Source: Parachlorella kessleri | Lineage: Eukaryota; Chlorophyta; Trebouxiophyceae; Chlorellales; Chlorellaceae | Assembly (NCBI GenBank): GCA_001598975.1 | Contig: BBXU01001685.1 | Location: 1 to 64,000 of the forward strand | Direction: 5' to 3' | DNA length: 64,000 bases | Part shown: piece by piece, positions 12,952-23,900 of the stretch | Position numbering within the stretch: the first letter of the stretch is position 1 | Layout: each line of letters starts with the position of its first letter | The notes under the pieces: model-generated | The model's input: only the letters and a program-made list of their open reading frames with translations | What the model was told of the DNA's origin: nothing | Databases searched by the model: none | Program-made: the position numbers and the translations under genes

Positions 12952-14713
12952 GCGTGGAAGCTGGTGAGCCTGCCCGCTGCCCAAGCAGCTGGATGTGCCT
13001 GCAGTGCCGCAGCCCGCGCGGCGTGAATGCCCCAAGAACCTGAGAAGAGAATCGCCGGCGCGCCAACTCGCCGGCTTTCCAGCTTCTTTTCCCTGGCCTT
13101 GCGCCGCTTTTCTTTCTCTTCTGGTGATCTCGGTTGCAGTTGTGGCGGTGATGGGCATTGACGCCTGTGCCCATCGGCGCCCCTTTTCCCTGGCGGGTGC
13201 ATGGCTGCCTGTTTCATTGGAGGTGCTGAACAACTCACCTCTACCTAGCCCCAGACCCCTCCTTGAGGACACAGGTATTGGAAGACCTCTTTGGTGTGTT
13301 GATTGTTCGCCATGTGGTGCTGCCTAGCTGCACTTGAAGGTTTCTGTCATGGCCTAGTACCTTTGGTGGGAGACCCGCACCTTGCACCGCCGCGTCTGGT
13401 AGCGGTAATGAACGAAGCTGCGGCACGCCACACTTTGACACCTCAGCCCTTGTTGATTGTTGGTGGGTACACTGCTACCTTTTTGGGAGCTGTGTTGTGC
13501 GGGCCGGCTTGGCATGTTGGGCACAACAGCTCTGGGCAGGGCCCTTGGTGCCCTGGCTGTGCGGCATGCCATGATGCTATATAACACACTCGCGCGTCGG
13601 ATGTGCGCGGGCCGGCCTGCATTATTCCTTCGGTGCCTGGCCTGGCCGGCAATCTCAGGGCTGTAGTACGTGTTTCGGGGCTTGTGTATGGGGTGTCTTG
13701 GCTACTCTGCGGCGTGTAGCGTTTCCATTTGATTTTCCCTTGGCTACTCCGGCGTTGTACGTCGCTGTGCATTTCCGTCTGTCGAGGCTAACAGTGGGTT
13801 CCCACTGTCATCACCTGGGTGTGGGTGCTGCACCCTTTCCTTGGGACCCCATATCCACCCACGCTCAAGTCCGGTACCCAACAACACACCTTGGCGGGAG
13901 AGGCTGCGCGGCGCTTTTGTCTCCAGCCTTGCTCTAGCCTCGCTATCCTTAGTGTCGCAGATTTTGGTTTTCTGTGGTGGGGCCTGGCCCTGCGTCTGTC
14001 AACTGCAATTGGACAATACAACACCTAACTTATCCTTGGCGGATGCTGTGGTAATTTGGTGGTCGGATTTGCGTCGTTTGATTTCTACTCCGTTTTTACT
14101 CCACCCTTAGGAGGGCAGTGGTGCTTGTGAAGGGCCTCGCCGGCCCCTCCTGCCCATTCACCCTCAATTTGAGCCTTTATTCCTCTTTAGTGCTTCTGTT
14201 TGGTCGACTTGGTATGTGCGTTGACTTTGCATGGGTGCTGGCGGTTGATTGCCTCCCCTCCTGCGTAGGTAAGTACTCAAATACGGCTGTCTCTGGTGTT
14301 GATTCCTTTGGTCTGGCATATGTGCTTCGGCTCTCTCTCTCTTGGCTCCCTGTGTGCAAGATGATCAGGATATAGCCCATGATATATCGTTGGCTACTCC
14401 GGAATGAATGATGGAGGTCTCTCTCGTACCCCCTGTGTTGTCCTCAGTGTTGCTGGAACCCTTGCAAGTGGTTTACACTGTGTTTAGTCCCCGCGCTGCG
14501 CCACATTGCAACCTGCGGCGTTGGTCATCCAGTCCTTTTAATTTGGGTGCGGTCTATAGGGCTTGGACAACCTTGCCCTGCGGCTGGCAAGCCCGGGTTT
14601 TGTTTGGTGGATGCTTGTTTCTCTGTATACTAGTTGACGCCTCCGGCTGGTAATCTCACGGTCCACAATTCTGCTGGCTGTTCATAAAGAGTCCCATGTC
14701 TCTCTCCTGCCTT

Positions 14714-14718
14714 TGTAA
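14714..14718 (+). promoter_or_regulatory. candidate TGTAA polyadenylation signal, RRM gene
   Basis: TGTAA is the usual green-algal poly(A) signal. This is the first one I noticed downstream of the RRM gene stop and would imply a 3'UTR near 1.75 kb, so the assignment is tentative. Confidence 0.35.
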
Positions 14719-14952
14719 ACGTTATTGTCGGATGCAAGCAAGTATTGAAGGGATTGAGTTCAGACTGAAGTTCAGTTGACACCTCTACCCCAGCTAATCA
14801 AAGCACTTGCCGCTATTGAAAGCCAGCCTCGCGGCGTGGCTGTCATCGCTTTATGGGCAGGCGAGGCACCTTCAGCGCCATCTGCAAGGTGCTAACGTTG
14901 CTCACATTTCAAGATGGCTAGGGGAGAGCAAGCTGCCGTTTTCGTGACAGGC

Positions 14953-14987
14953 CTGTCCTCAAGTTCTACTATAGAACTTGAGGACAG
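14953..14987. repeat. perfect 15-bp inverted repeat (hairpin, 5-nt loop)
   Basis: CTGTCCTCAAGTTCT at 14953-14967 is matched exactly by its reverse complement at 14973-14987, with loop ACTAT. It is intergenic, about 235 bp past the candidate poly(A) signal of the RRM gene and 970 bp before the next gene. No TSD or longer element was found around it. Confidence 0.9.
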
Positions 14988-15959
14988 CTGCATAATAATG
15001 AGCTAAGTGAGTGGGATTTGTAACAGTAGGTAGGCCAGCAGCTGCAGTCACTTGTAATGAGAAGCAGGCATAGCAGCCTTCTTGCGTGGACATGACTCGC
15101 AGACCTGACAAGCATTGGCCATACCTTGCTCCCCTGTGCATGACTAGTTGGATGGTGTTGAGTATATCACTTTGCTAGCGACGCAAGCTGCATGCAATAG
15201 GTTGTCTGCAAGCATGGTGTTGCTTGGCCTCTTACATAGAGCGCCCTTGACTTCCAGCTTCTTTTCCCGTGAATTCAAAGGCCAATCGTGCAGTAATGCT
15301 GGTACTGCGACTTGCCAGCACCTTACACCCAGACGGGTACGGACATGTGCCCAAGTCCAGGGCTATCCAAGTCTTGCCTCGAGGGATGGCAGCAGTGGAG
15401 CGCCGACTCCCTTGGCTCCTCTGGCTGGACGCTACAACTTTAATCAGCTGAAGAACATGCCGGTGAGGTTGCTAGGCCAGGTTTAACAAAGTTGACCTCA
15501 GCCATAACAGCAGCAGGAGCGCCAGGCAGCCAACTGTGTGTGGTCTCGAAAGGACAGTTGGGGACGCTGTGGCAAGGCTGACATCGCGCTCGGATTCTGC
15601 AGGAGGAGCAACTGCGCTTTGAGCTCGAAATCCGGGCCCTGCCTTCCGTAGGGTGGCGCTTGCAGCTTGCATCCAGGGTGAGGCAACATAGTTGACCCGG
15701 GAGTGCCAAACAGGCAACTGTATGCTGTCGGCGTTGCTCTCCCTCAAAGCCTGGGTTACAAGCTGACGGACAGGGTTGTTGGCAGTCCAAGCCGACCTGC
15801 TGCTCGTTGTAGTCTGTTCACACTGTACCTGCCCACACTGGCACAGCTCTGATGTTGCATTATCAGCTCATCAGGGTTCTGACCGTCAAGGGTGAATCCC
15901 TTCTATTGTGGAATCGGGCTTAGGAGCTTACTCTGCTCTTTCTTGCTGCACAGTTATAC

Positions 15960-18900
15960 ATGGCTTTGGTAGAGGAGAATATGGTGTGGTCCAACTCAGG
16001 CTCAGTGGGTGAGGGCGCCTCCTCTGAGTGGGAGGAAGGCAGTAGAGCCAGGTGAGCTGTCTAGGACATACCCAGGTACCCCACCACGTCAAATGACACC
16101 GTCTGTCACTCCTCCTCACCTGCCTTGTTAGCCACGCTGTGGATGGCGGTGAGCGATCAAGTGCAGGGAGGGAGGGAGCTCCGTAGGTTGCTGGGGCCAG
16201 CCCTTTGTGCGTTGCAAAGCAGGTGTCTTGATTAGTAGTGCGGAGTGCTTGCTGTCCCCAACGGAAGCCATGGTCTTGCTCATGGTTAAGGCCACCGCCT
16301 ACTCCACACTCGCATGTGACACACCCGACAGCCTTTCGCCTGCCTGTCTGCCTGCTGCTGCCGAGGACTGACCATGTGCACCTGTGGTGTGCTGCCCAAC
16401 TGTGCAGCGCCGGCGCTGCTGGCATGGCAGGTGTAGCAGACGAGGAAGCCGCTCCGCTGCTGAGGGTGCAGCAGAGTCCTTCGGGGCTGTTCATGCGCAG
16501 CGCAGAAGAGGCTGTCATGGCCAATCCCATTGGGGCACAGGTCATGTTCCTGTGGGGACACACGGCGCCCAACGGAATCAGGTGCCGATGTGTGCAGGAG
16601 GTACCCTGCATGGGGTGTGGGGGTGACAGAGCCAGGGGGTTGCTTGTTGCTGGATGTGTATATGTTCAGCTTGCAGGCTTAAGAATGGGGCGACATCTGG
16701 GCTGAATACCCTGTCGCGCCAACGTACTCGGTGCAAGGCAAGTGGCAGTCACTTGCAACAGCTATTGCTGGCAGCGAGTTACATGCACTGCCCAGAGGGC
16801 GCCGCCACCAAGTGAGCTCTTGTGTCTTAGCGTTGGCCAGCCCGCATCTTGGCCAGTAGCAGTGCAATGCTTGGGATGCAGGGTGGCAACTTCCACCGCA
16901 TTCCGCACCAAGCGCTCTGTCTGGCTGTTTGACTGCGGGGAGGACACACAGCGGCACCTGCTGAGGAACCCCGCCATCTCCTGGGTCCGGGTGAGGCTCC
17001 GTCATGTGCCATGAGAAGCTATGGGGTACTGCCGGTGATGTCGTCCGCATGTTGGATGCCTAGGAAACTGCTTAGGATACCAGCCATCCCTCTTCTGGGT
17101 TTGGCTGAGGCACCTTGGCGCTGTTATGACGGTGGGGTGTTGTGATGTTATGTGTCGGCAAGCTGGGTGCATGGGGCACCTGCCGGGGAAGCCCCCCATC
17201 TTGACTTTTGGTAGGTGGTCGTGGTACACTGCAGCTTGCATGATGGAGTGGCTAAATCTTGGCTCTGTCCGCGAATTGTTGTGCAGATACCAATTGGCAT
17301 GCATTGTGCGGTGGTGTGCCAGAGTCCAGATTGCCAGTGCTGATGTGGTGTGACCACATTTAGGCAAACGGGGACCTTGCTAAGGAGCCTTTTTCCGTCT
17401 TATACATGCACCTCGGCACACCTGAGTCCTTCATGCACTGGTGGAACCTGTGCTGCAGATTGACCGCATGTTCATTAGCAGCATGGCCCCTGACGCCCTG
17501 CTGGGGTTACCAGGCATGCTGTGCACGCTCAGCGCGGCACGTGCCAAGGGTCACGAGAATGCCGACATGCCTCTCCATATCTATGGCCCCCCAGGGCTTG
17601 TGGATTTCATCAAGTGGGTGGCTGGGAAGCTAGATGGTGGCAGTGCTTGCTGGGCCCTTGCGCTGTGAAGAGGATAGGTCCATACATGTGCTACTGTGGT
17701 GTGGCAGTGCAGGGTTTAATGCTGCATGATTTGGTAACCGCAAGACTCTCCTTTGCAGACCTGCTGCTGCAAAAATATTGCAGATGGGTGCACGGTGTCG
17801 GCACTTGCCCGGAGCTGCCTGTTGTGAACCCATCTAAGTATTCAACTAACATGTAGCTCTGAACACTTCGCTTGCTGTGGGATCCCTGCAGCAACATGCT
17901 GACGGTGTCTCGTACCTACCTGGAGATGCCGGTCATCATTCACGAGTTTGCCACAGAAGCAGTGCCAGAGGAGCAGCAAGTCCCTGTGGCAGTCAGTCGG
18001 CGGGCCAGGCTGTATGCCATGCGGCTGCCGCCAGACCAGCTGAATCAGGACGGGTGGGTGGGGAGAAGTGATTTTTGGGGGTGGCAGTGACTGCAGCCCT
18101 TGTGGCACGCCATGATGCCTTGGGAGGGTTTGGAGCCCAGCACAGGACTGGACAATCATGGCAGCCGCTGATTGCTGATGTGCTTTCCATCAAAGGAAGC
18201 CTAGGGTCGGGCAAACCCTGAGCAGGACCATGGCTTTGAGTCGAGAGTGCGACCAGCTGCCAGGCGACCCATGTTTGCAGCAGTGCGCGTGCCGCAGGTA
18301 CTACGACGGCGAAATCCGCACGATGCTGGCGAGGCACCGGCGAAAAAAGGTGGGCGGCGGCATTGACGAAAGAGCGGGGACGCTGCCGCTACCGCTGCCA
18401 GAGGCAGGTGGGTGGCAGGCATGCTCAGGCAGGATGGGCGTTTCTGAAATTGAGGGTTGCGGGACAGTGCATGGCAATCTCCGTGGCAGCACTCACACGG
18501 ATCAATAGGCTTGGTCTTCTACTGTTTACCATTGTAAAACATTGTCAAAAACAACAAGGATTATGATACCTAGTGCGGTGTCCAAGCCACAGACAAAGCA
18601 ATGCTTGCATGTAGTGCAGCCGCAGTGGTTTATAATGACATATTCTGGCTCCGCAAGGCTGGCTGGTGTTCTTACTATTGACGTAAATTGGTCTCCACCT
18701 GAACGACTGGTTTTCCAGAACCATGACAGGGCTCCATGGTGTGCTGCTTGCAGGCGACCCGTCGCGCACCGATGTCAAGCTGAGCAGCATGGTGTGGACA
18801 ATACGCGTCGACCACGAGTTCTTTGTCAAAGCAGCGCCCCTGCGGCATCGGCAGCCAGCCTTTGGGTACTTCATCCGCGAGGCAGACAGGTGGGTGGGGC

Positions 18901-20177
18901 TGCCATCAACGCTAGGGAAGGAGACAGGAGTCGCCCTCTTGGCACGGCCACGCCTGCTTGGCGGCCTTCGCTGCTGCACGGCTGCGTACCGGGGTCGCCA
19001 GCCCAAAACGCCAGCTTGCCCGGGGCATGGCTCCTTGCAAGGCACTGAAGCTGGCCCCCAGCCTGCCCCTCACTGCAGGGCCGGCAGGCTGGACCCCGAG
19101 GCCGCGGTAGCGCTGGGGGTGAGACCGGGCGAGGACTTCTCACGGCTCAAAGAGGGCATCGCGGTGCTGGGCAAGCATGGCGACCTGGTGCAGCCTGAGC
19201 AAGTGGTGGGGCCACCGCGGCGGGGGCGGCGCTGGGCCGTGGTGGGCTCCTGCCACGACTCCAGCGACTTTGCTAGAAGCGTGGGTGAGTGCTGCAACTG
19301 TCGGAGGGGCCGGCTTGGAAGAAGGGTATGTGGGTAGTCCCTACCACAACTGACAGAACCTGGCAAGGGTGGGCTGGTGCTGCGGAAGCGAGAAATGTCG
19401 GAAGGAGGGAAGAACTGAAGCAAACGGGGTTGGCAGCCACTGTCACAGTATCTAGCATACCTCGACCGTCTTGGCGGCAATCTTTTTTTTATATCCCACA
19501 CCAAGCACCACTGCGCTCTTACTTTGAGACCAGGGTCTGCAGTCGTCATGCGGCCAGCCTCATCCACCTCCTGTGTGTGAATGGACTGTGCCTCCCATAT
19601 GCAGCAAGGCACCCCTGATTGAGTATTGCGGATCTATAATTTCGTTCTACTAATGCGGTGTAGAGGACACTTGCGACCTGCTGGTGCATTCGGTGGAGCC
19701 GCCCCAGCAAGCGTTGAGTGACGCGGAAGCGGCCAGGGCTGGCCGCCTGGCGGTAGCCCAGAGCGCTGGTGCCTGTGCCGCCCAGCTGGCTGCCCAGGAG
19801 CTGGTGCTGTGGCAGCCATCTGCCTCCTACTTGCTGAGCGCCTCTGGAAAAGATGAAGATTATCCGGGCCAACTGGTCAGGTGCATATCACTGTGTATAT
19901 GTTTCTTATGGCTTGAGTGCCGCACTCCCATGATAATAAGATGCATGGCTGGCCGTGTTGGTAGTTGTTGTCAATGCCAAGCTGAGTCCTGGCCCGGTAT
20001 GCACCTGGCTCTGCCTTTTGCAGCAGCCACTGTGCTGCCCTGTGCTGTACGTGCAGGGCTGCGCGGGAGCACTTCCATAGCCCCTGCGTGAGCTTTGCGG
20101 GCACCTTCACAGCCCACCAAATCGAGCGACAAGACCCGGCTGTAGAGGCTGCACAGTCTGCTGCTGCTGGTGCATGA
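15960..20177 (+). CDS. RNase Z-like protein lacking zinc-binding motifs (predicted pseudoenzyme)
   Basis: Ten exons: 15960-16051, 16408-16581, 16831-16990, 17459-17613, 17892-18053, 18298-18407, 18754-18889, 19079-19284, 19664-19880, 20057-20177; 510 aa. The fold markers of short-form tRNase Z are kept: WLFDCGEDTQRHL (120-132), LLGLPGML, HIYGPPGLVDFI, NMLTVSRTYL, PAFGYFIREADR and GVRPGEDFSRLKEG. The metal ligands are not. The HxHxDH site reads SMAPDA (150-155), the LGDT site reads VGSC (385-388), the HEAT site reads HSVE (407-410), and the final THFS-type site reads GTFT. tRNA 3' processing activity is therefore unlikely. The third exon start (acceptor at 16829-16830) is chosen by phase and less certain. 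The frame is open through all exons, arguing against a pseudogene. Confidence 0.83.
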
Positions 20178-20901
20178 AGGAGTCGAGCATCGCATGGCTG
20201 ACTTCTGTTCGGCGTGCTGTCATTGTATATGGCGGCAGGTAGTACAGCTTGCGGAGTAGCTAGTCTAGGTCTGGCAGGGTGCCATGCAAGGGATGCTCTC
20301 GGGGGTGATAGGTTGTATACGGTAGTAGATGTCTCTGGGTTTCTGTCTCTGGTCTATGGTTGTCTAGTCCACAGTGCGAACCACAGTGCGCAGCAGCGGG
20401 ATGATAGCATATCTAGGGAACTGAGCGGTGGATACTGCAGAAGGCCGCCGCCCGTGGGCATGTCTGTTTTTTGGAAATTTCTGCTGAATTTGTCGCCTGT
20501 TCCAAGAGGAAGACCATCTCCTTGCTTGCTGACGCAGTGTCGAGTAGGGAGTTGACAACAAGTGGGACCCACGTGCTATTGATGGACTGTCTCAACTCAC
20601 TGTGTAATATGGTATGCGTGGAACTCGACATCGCCTGAGACACGCTTGTTCTGTGCGATACTGCCACTATTGGCCAGTACTGCCCTCCGCGTCCTAGAGC
20701 AGGTGATGTGAACACTAGAGTACATGCACTGAAAGAAGGGCTGGTAGTGGTTGCATGGGATTCATTAGAGGATGTAGCAGGCTGTCAAAATCCAAGCCAC
20801 TTTCCCTCCATGCTGCCCCTGCCATGCACTCGCCATGTTGAAAGCCTCTTCCTCCGCCCTTTCGGCATTGAATCGCTAGCCTCCCTGCTTTCAAGCCTCC
20901 C
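20178..20901. other. intergenic, RNase Z-like to HMG-box gene
   Basis: 0.7 kb between two genes on the same strand: 3'UTR of the first and promoter of the second. A TGTAA at 20603-20607 is a plausible poly(A) signal for the RNase Z-like gene. No coding exon seen. Confidence 0.5.
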
Positions 20902-23900
20902 ATGCCCATCAAGCGCACTCAGCTGAAGACAGGCGTGGCCTCAAACGTGATCAAGAAGCTGCTGCAAAACGAGCAGAGCGCTCAGGTTGGAGTGGGCGGA
21001 GGGAGCTGTTTGCGCCTAGGCTTGCTAGCATGCTTTCATTTCGTTGCCAGGACCCAAGAGCAGCACTGCAGGGCTTAGATTGAAAGGCACTGCATTCAAA
21101 CCTTGCCTTTCTGTGCCAAGCGTTGCAGGCTGCAACCATGTCTCAAGAGCAGGACTTTGAGCTCGACCTGAACGAGCTGGAGCAGCAGATTGCCATGGTG
21201 AGGAAGCTGTTGTTTCGACAGTTGGCTAGCTAGCTGCCTGAGCAAGCAGCATCACTGTTGTGTAGTTGTGTTCAAGCCAGCTAGCCAACTGAGCCATGGT
21301 GCTGGGGATTGCTTACCCGCTGCAGGCCGTCGGTGAGGAGGAGGCAGGGCCAGCGGAGCCGCCAGCGTTAGAGGAATCGGCGCAGGTGGAGCAGGCTGCC
21401 GAGGAGGACACACCAGCAGCGCAGGTGTGCTCACATCATCCTTCTCGCTATGACCATGCAGATCGCATATTCGGTTGCCGCTGCGATTTACTTAGTTAAA
21501 TGAGCTAGAGGCACAGATAGCTGAGGTGGCCTTAATACCTTGGCTCCTTGCCACAAAACTGACTGCTGACTTTCACACCGCAAGCAGCCTCGCTGGTATG
21601 CGAGTGGGTCAGATGCAAACTATGGACTGCATGGTGATGTGGGGTCCGTTTGCATGATGCAGGCCGTCGGTGAGGAGGAAGCAGCGCCCGCAGAGCCCCC
21701 AGCAGCGCCTGCAGAGCCGCCAGCAGCGGTGGAACCGACTGAGGAGGAAACGCCGGCAGCCCAGGTGTGCCCACAGCATCACTCCTTTGCTTTTAGCATG
21801 CACGTCGTCTTTTGCGAACATGGTGTTTGCCGCTGCCAGTGATGTTCAAACTCGCTTTTGCGGCCCCAAGCTGTCATGCAAATCCTTTGGTGCAGGAGGA
21901 GCCAGCGCCCCCTGAGCAACCAGCAGCGGAGGAGCCTGCTGCCACCAGCACAGATGAAGAGCCTGCCAGTGCCAGCTCCGAGCCTGCGGAGGCAGCTAGC
22001 CCTCCCAACACCAACACTGCGCCGCCCAGCAAGAAGAAGGCAGCCTTTGCCAAGCCCACTTTTGCCAAGCCCTCCAAGGCACAGGTAGCCTAAAGTTGGT
22101 CTCTGCGGCTTGGTGCCTTCAGTGCAAACTTGCTTTCCAGCCAAGCCACCCATAGCCCACACTTTCTTTTTCCAAAAGCCTGACACGTGCACTGCACTGC
22201 ATGCTTCAGGACGCAGCGGCGGACACTCCACCCAGCGGTGGTGCTGGCGCTAGCAAGCCTGCTCCTGCGCGCACCAAGAAGCTCCTGCTCCTCTCACGTG
22301 CCGCCACAGGGAAAGAAAATGCCCTAGGTCAGTGTCCAGCCATATGTTATTGCATTCAGCTGATGCGGAAGGCAAGGGATTCCAAGTCAATACATTCCCA
22401 TTGCAGCCCAGCACATGCAATCTGGGGCATTGGGACCTGTTGGTGTGCATCATGAGTTGGCTGATTACTGCCATACATAAATCGCAACTATCATGCAGAT
22501 GCAGAAGCGGCCGCCCCAGCCAACCAGGAGACAGCAGAAGGAAGCGCAGAAGGTTATATTGGAATATAGCTGCATTGTTAGCATCCATGTTTCTTCGTTT
22601 GCGGGCATGGAGTTGCTGTATGTACAACTTTGTCAACCCAGAAAGTTACATATTCGTTTGCTCCTGCAGAGGATCAGCCCAAGCCTGTCAAGCCCACGCC
22701 CGTTGCCCGCAAGCCGGCCGCCATCAAACCCAAGCCAGCAGCAGCTGAGGAAGATGCGCCAGAGGATAAGTCAGCATCAGGCAGGTTAATAGCTTGCTTG
22801 ATTTGGAGACTTGTGGCTTGCAGTGCAGTATCAGGAGTTCCCATGGATGCTTCTGCTTGCTCTTAGTTACTCAGACTGCTGCCTCTCTTGTGCCCTGCAG
22901 CTCCACAGCCACAACCCAGCAAGCCTAAGCCTGCCAAGCCCACTGCTGCCTCCAAGACACTAAAGCTGGCCGCCCCCAAGCCTGCAGCGGACGATGAAGA
23001 GGAAGCTGCTGAGGGTGGGCCAGCTCCCTGTGTGCGGGCGCGCATGCTAAATCATGCTGTCATGCTGCAGCAGCGCTCGTTATGCAGATGGTCTTGCTGG
23101 ACCACACTATTCATCATTACCCCTCTGTTGCTGTCATTTGTGCCTTTTGTAGGGTCGCCGCCCAAGCCCAAGGCCGCCAAACCCAAGCCTGCAGCCCCCA
23201 AGGCCAAGCCTGCTGCTCCCAAGCCCAAATCCAAGCCAGCCGCAGAGGAGGGTGGCAGCGAGGGCGCGGCCAAGATCAAGCGTGCCAAGAACGCTTACAT
23301 GTTCTTCGTGGAGGCTAACCGTGCCAAGGTCAAAGGTGGGTGGTGAGATGACGGCTTCTTTGCGTGTTGACCTAGCAAACATGATTGGCATGCCAAATTA
23401 GTATGCTTAGAAGACAGCATGACTTGTTGAGAAGTGCTTGCACTTCATACACCAACTCTCACTTTCGTACACAAGCTTGTCAGGTGCAGGAGGTCTTAAT
23501 TGGGCAGCATAGGCAGGTCATGGCGCTTCCTGGTGTGTTGTTCATTTACAACTTCCCCCTGCACTGCACCATGCTGCAGCTGACAACCCGGGCTGCAGCA
23601 TGGGCGAGCAGTCCAAGTTGCTGGGCACCATGTGGGGCGCTTTGGGAAATGAAGACAAGGCACCTTACCAGGTGGGTGGTGTACAGGGCACGCTCCATGA
23701 TGAAGCTTTCTGGTGTGCCACTACGCCTTGGAGCCCGGAACTGCTGCCAAGCCTGGATACTCAACATCTTGGGATTCGAATGACCTCCTGGAACATTGAG
23801 TGGTCACACTTGCATACAGCAATGCCAGCCATTTCTCTTCTTACCCTCTGCAGGCGCTAGCTGAGGCAGACAAGGAGCGCTATATGAAGGAGCGGGCAGA

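Larger units (their letters stand above)
12952..15959. other. long 3'UTR/intergenic stretch after RRM gene
   Basis: 3 kb without a supportable coding exon. The first part is pyrimidine-rich on the plus strand and may be a long 3'UTR ending near a TGTAA at 14714-14718. A perfect 15-bp hairpin lies at 14953-14987. Open frames between 15.1 and 15.8 kb have neither ATG-led family similarity nor consistent splice sites. Confidence 0.55.

Noticed and set aside
15148..15790. Exon-like open frames upstream of the RNase Z-like gene
   Set aside because: No recognisable motif, no consistent splice chain, and the downstream gene already has a plausible ATG exon.
16830..16865. Acceptors nearer the conserved QCLGCR segment of the RNase Z-like exon 3
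   Set aside because: The closer AG sites (16853-16868) give the wrong phase or an immediate stop; only the acceptor at 16829-16830 keeps the frame.
17757..17800. Possible extra RNase Z exon starting DLLLQKYC after a CAG
   Set aside because: Splicing 17613 directly to 17892 restores the family sequence FINNMLTVSRTYL in frame; including this segment breaks it.
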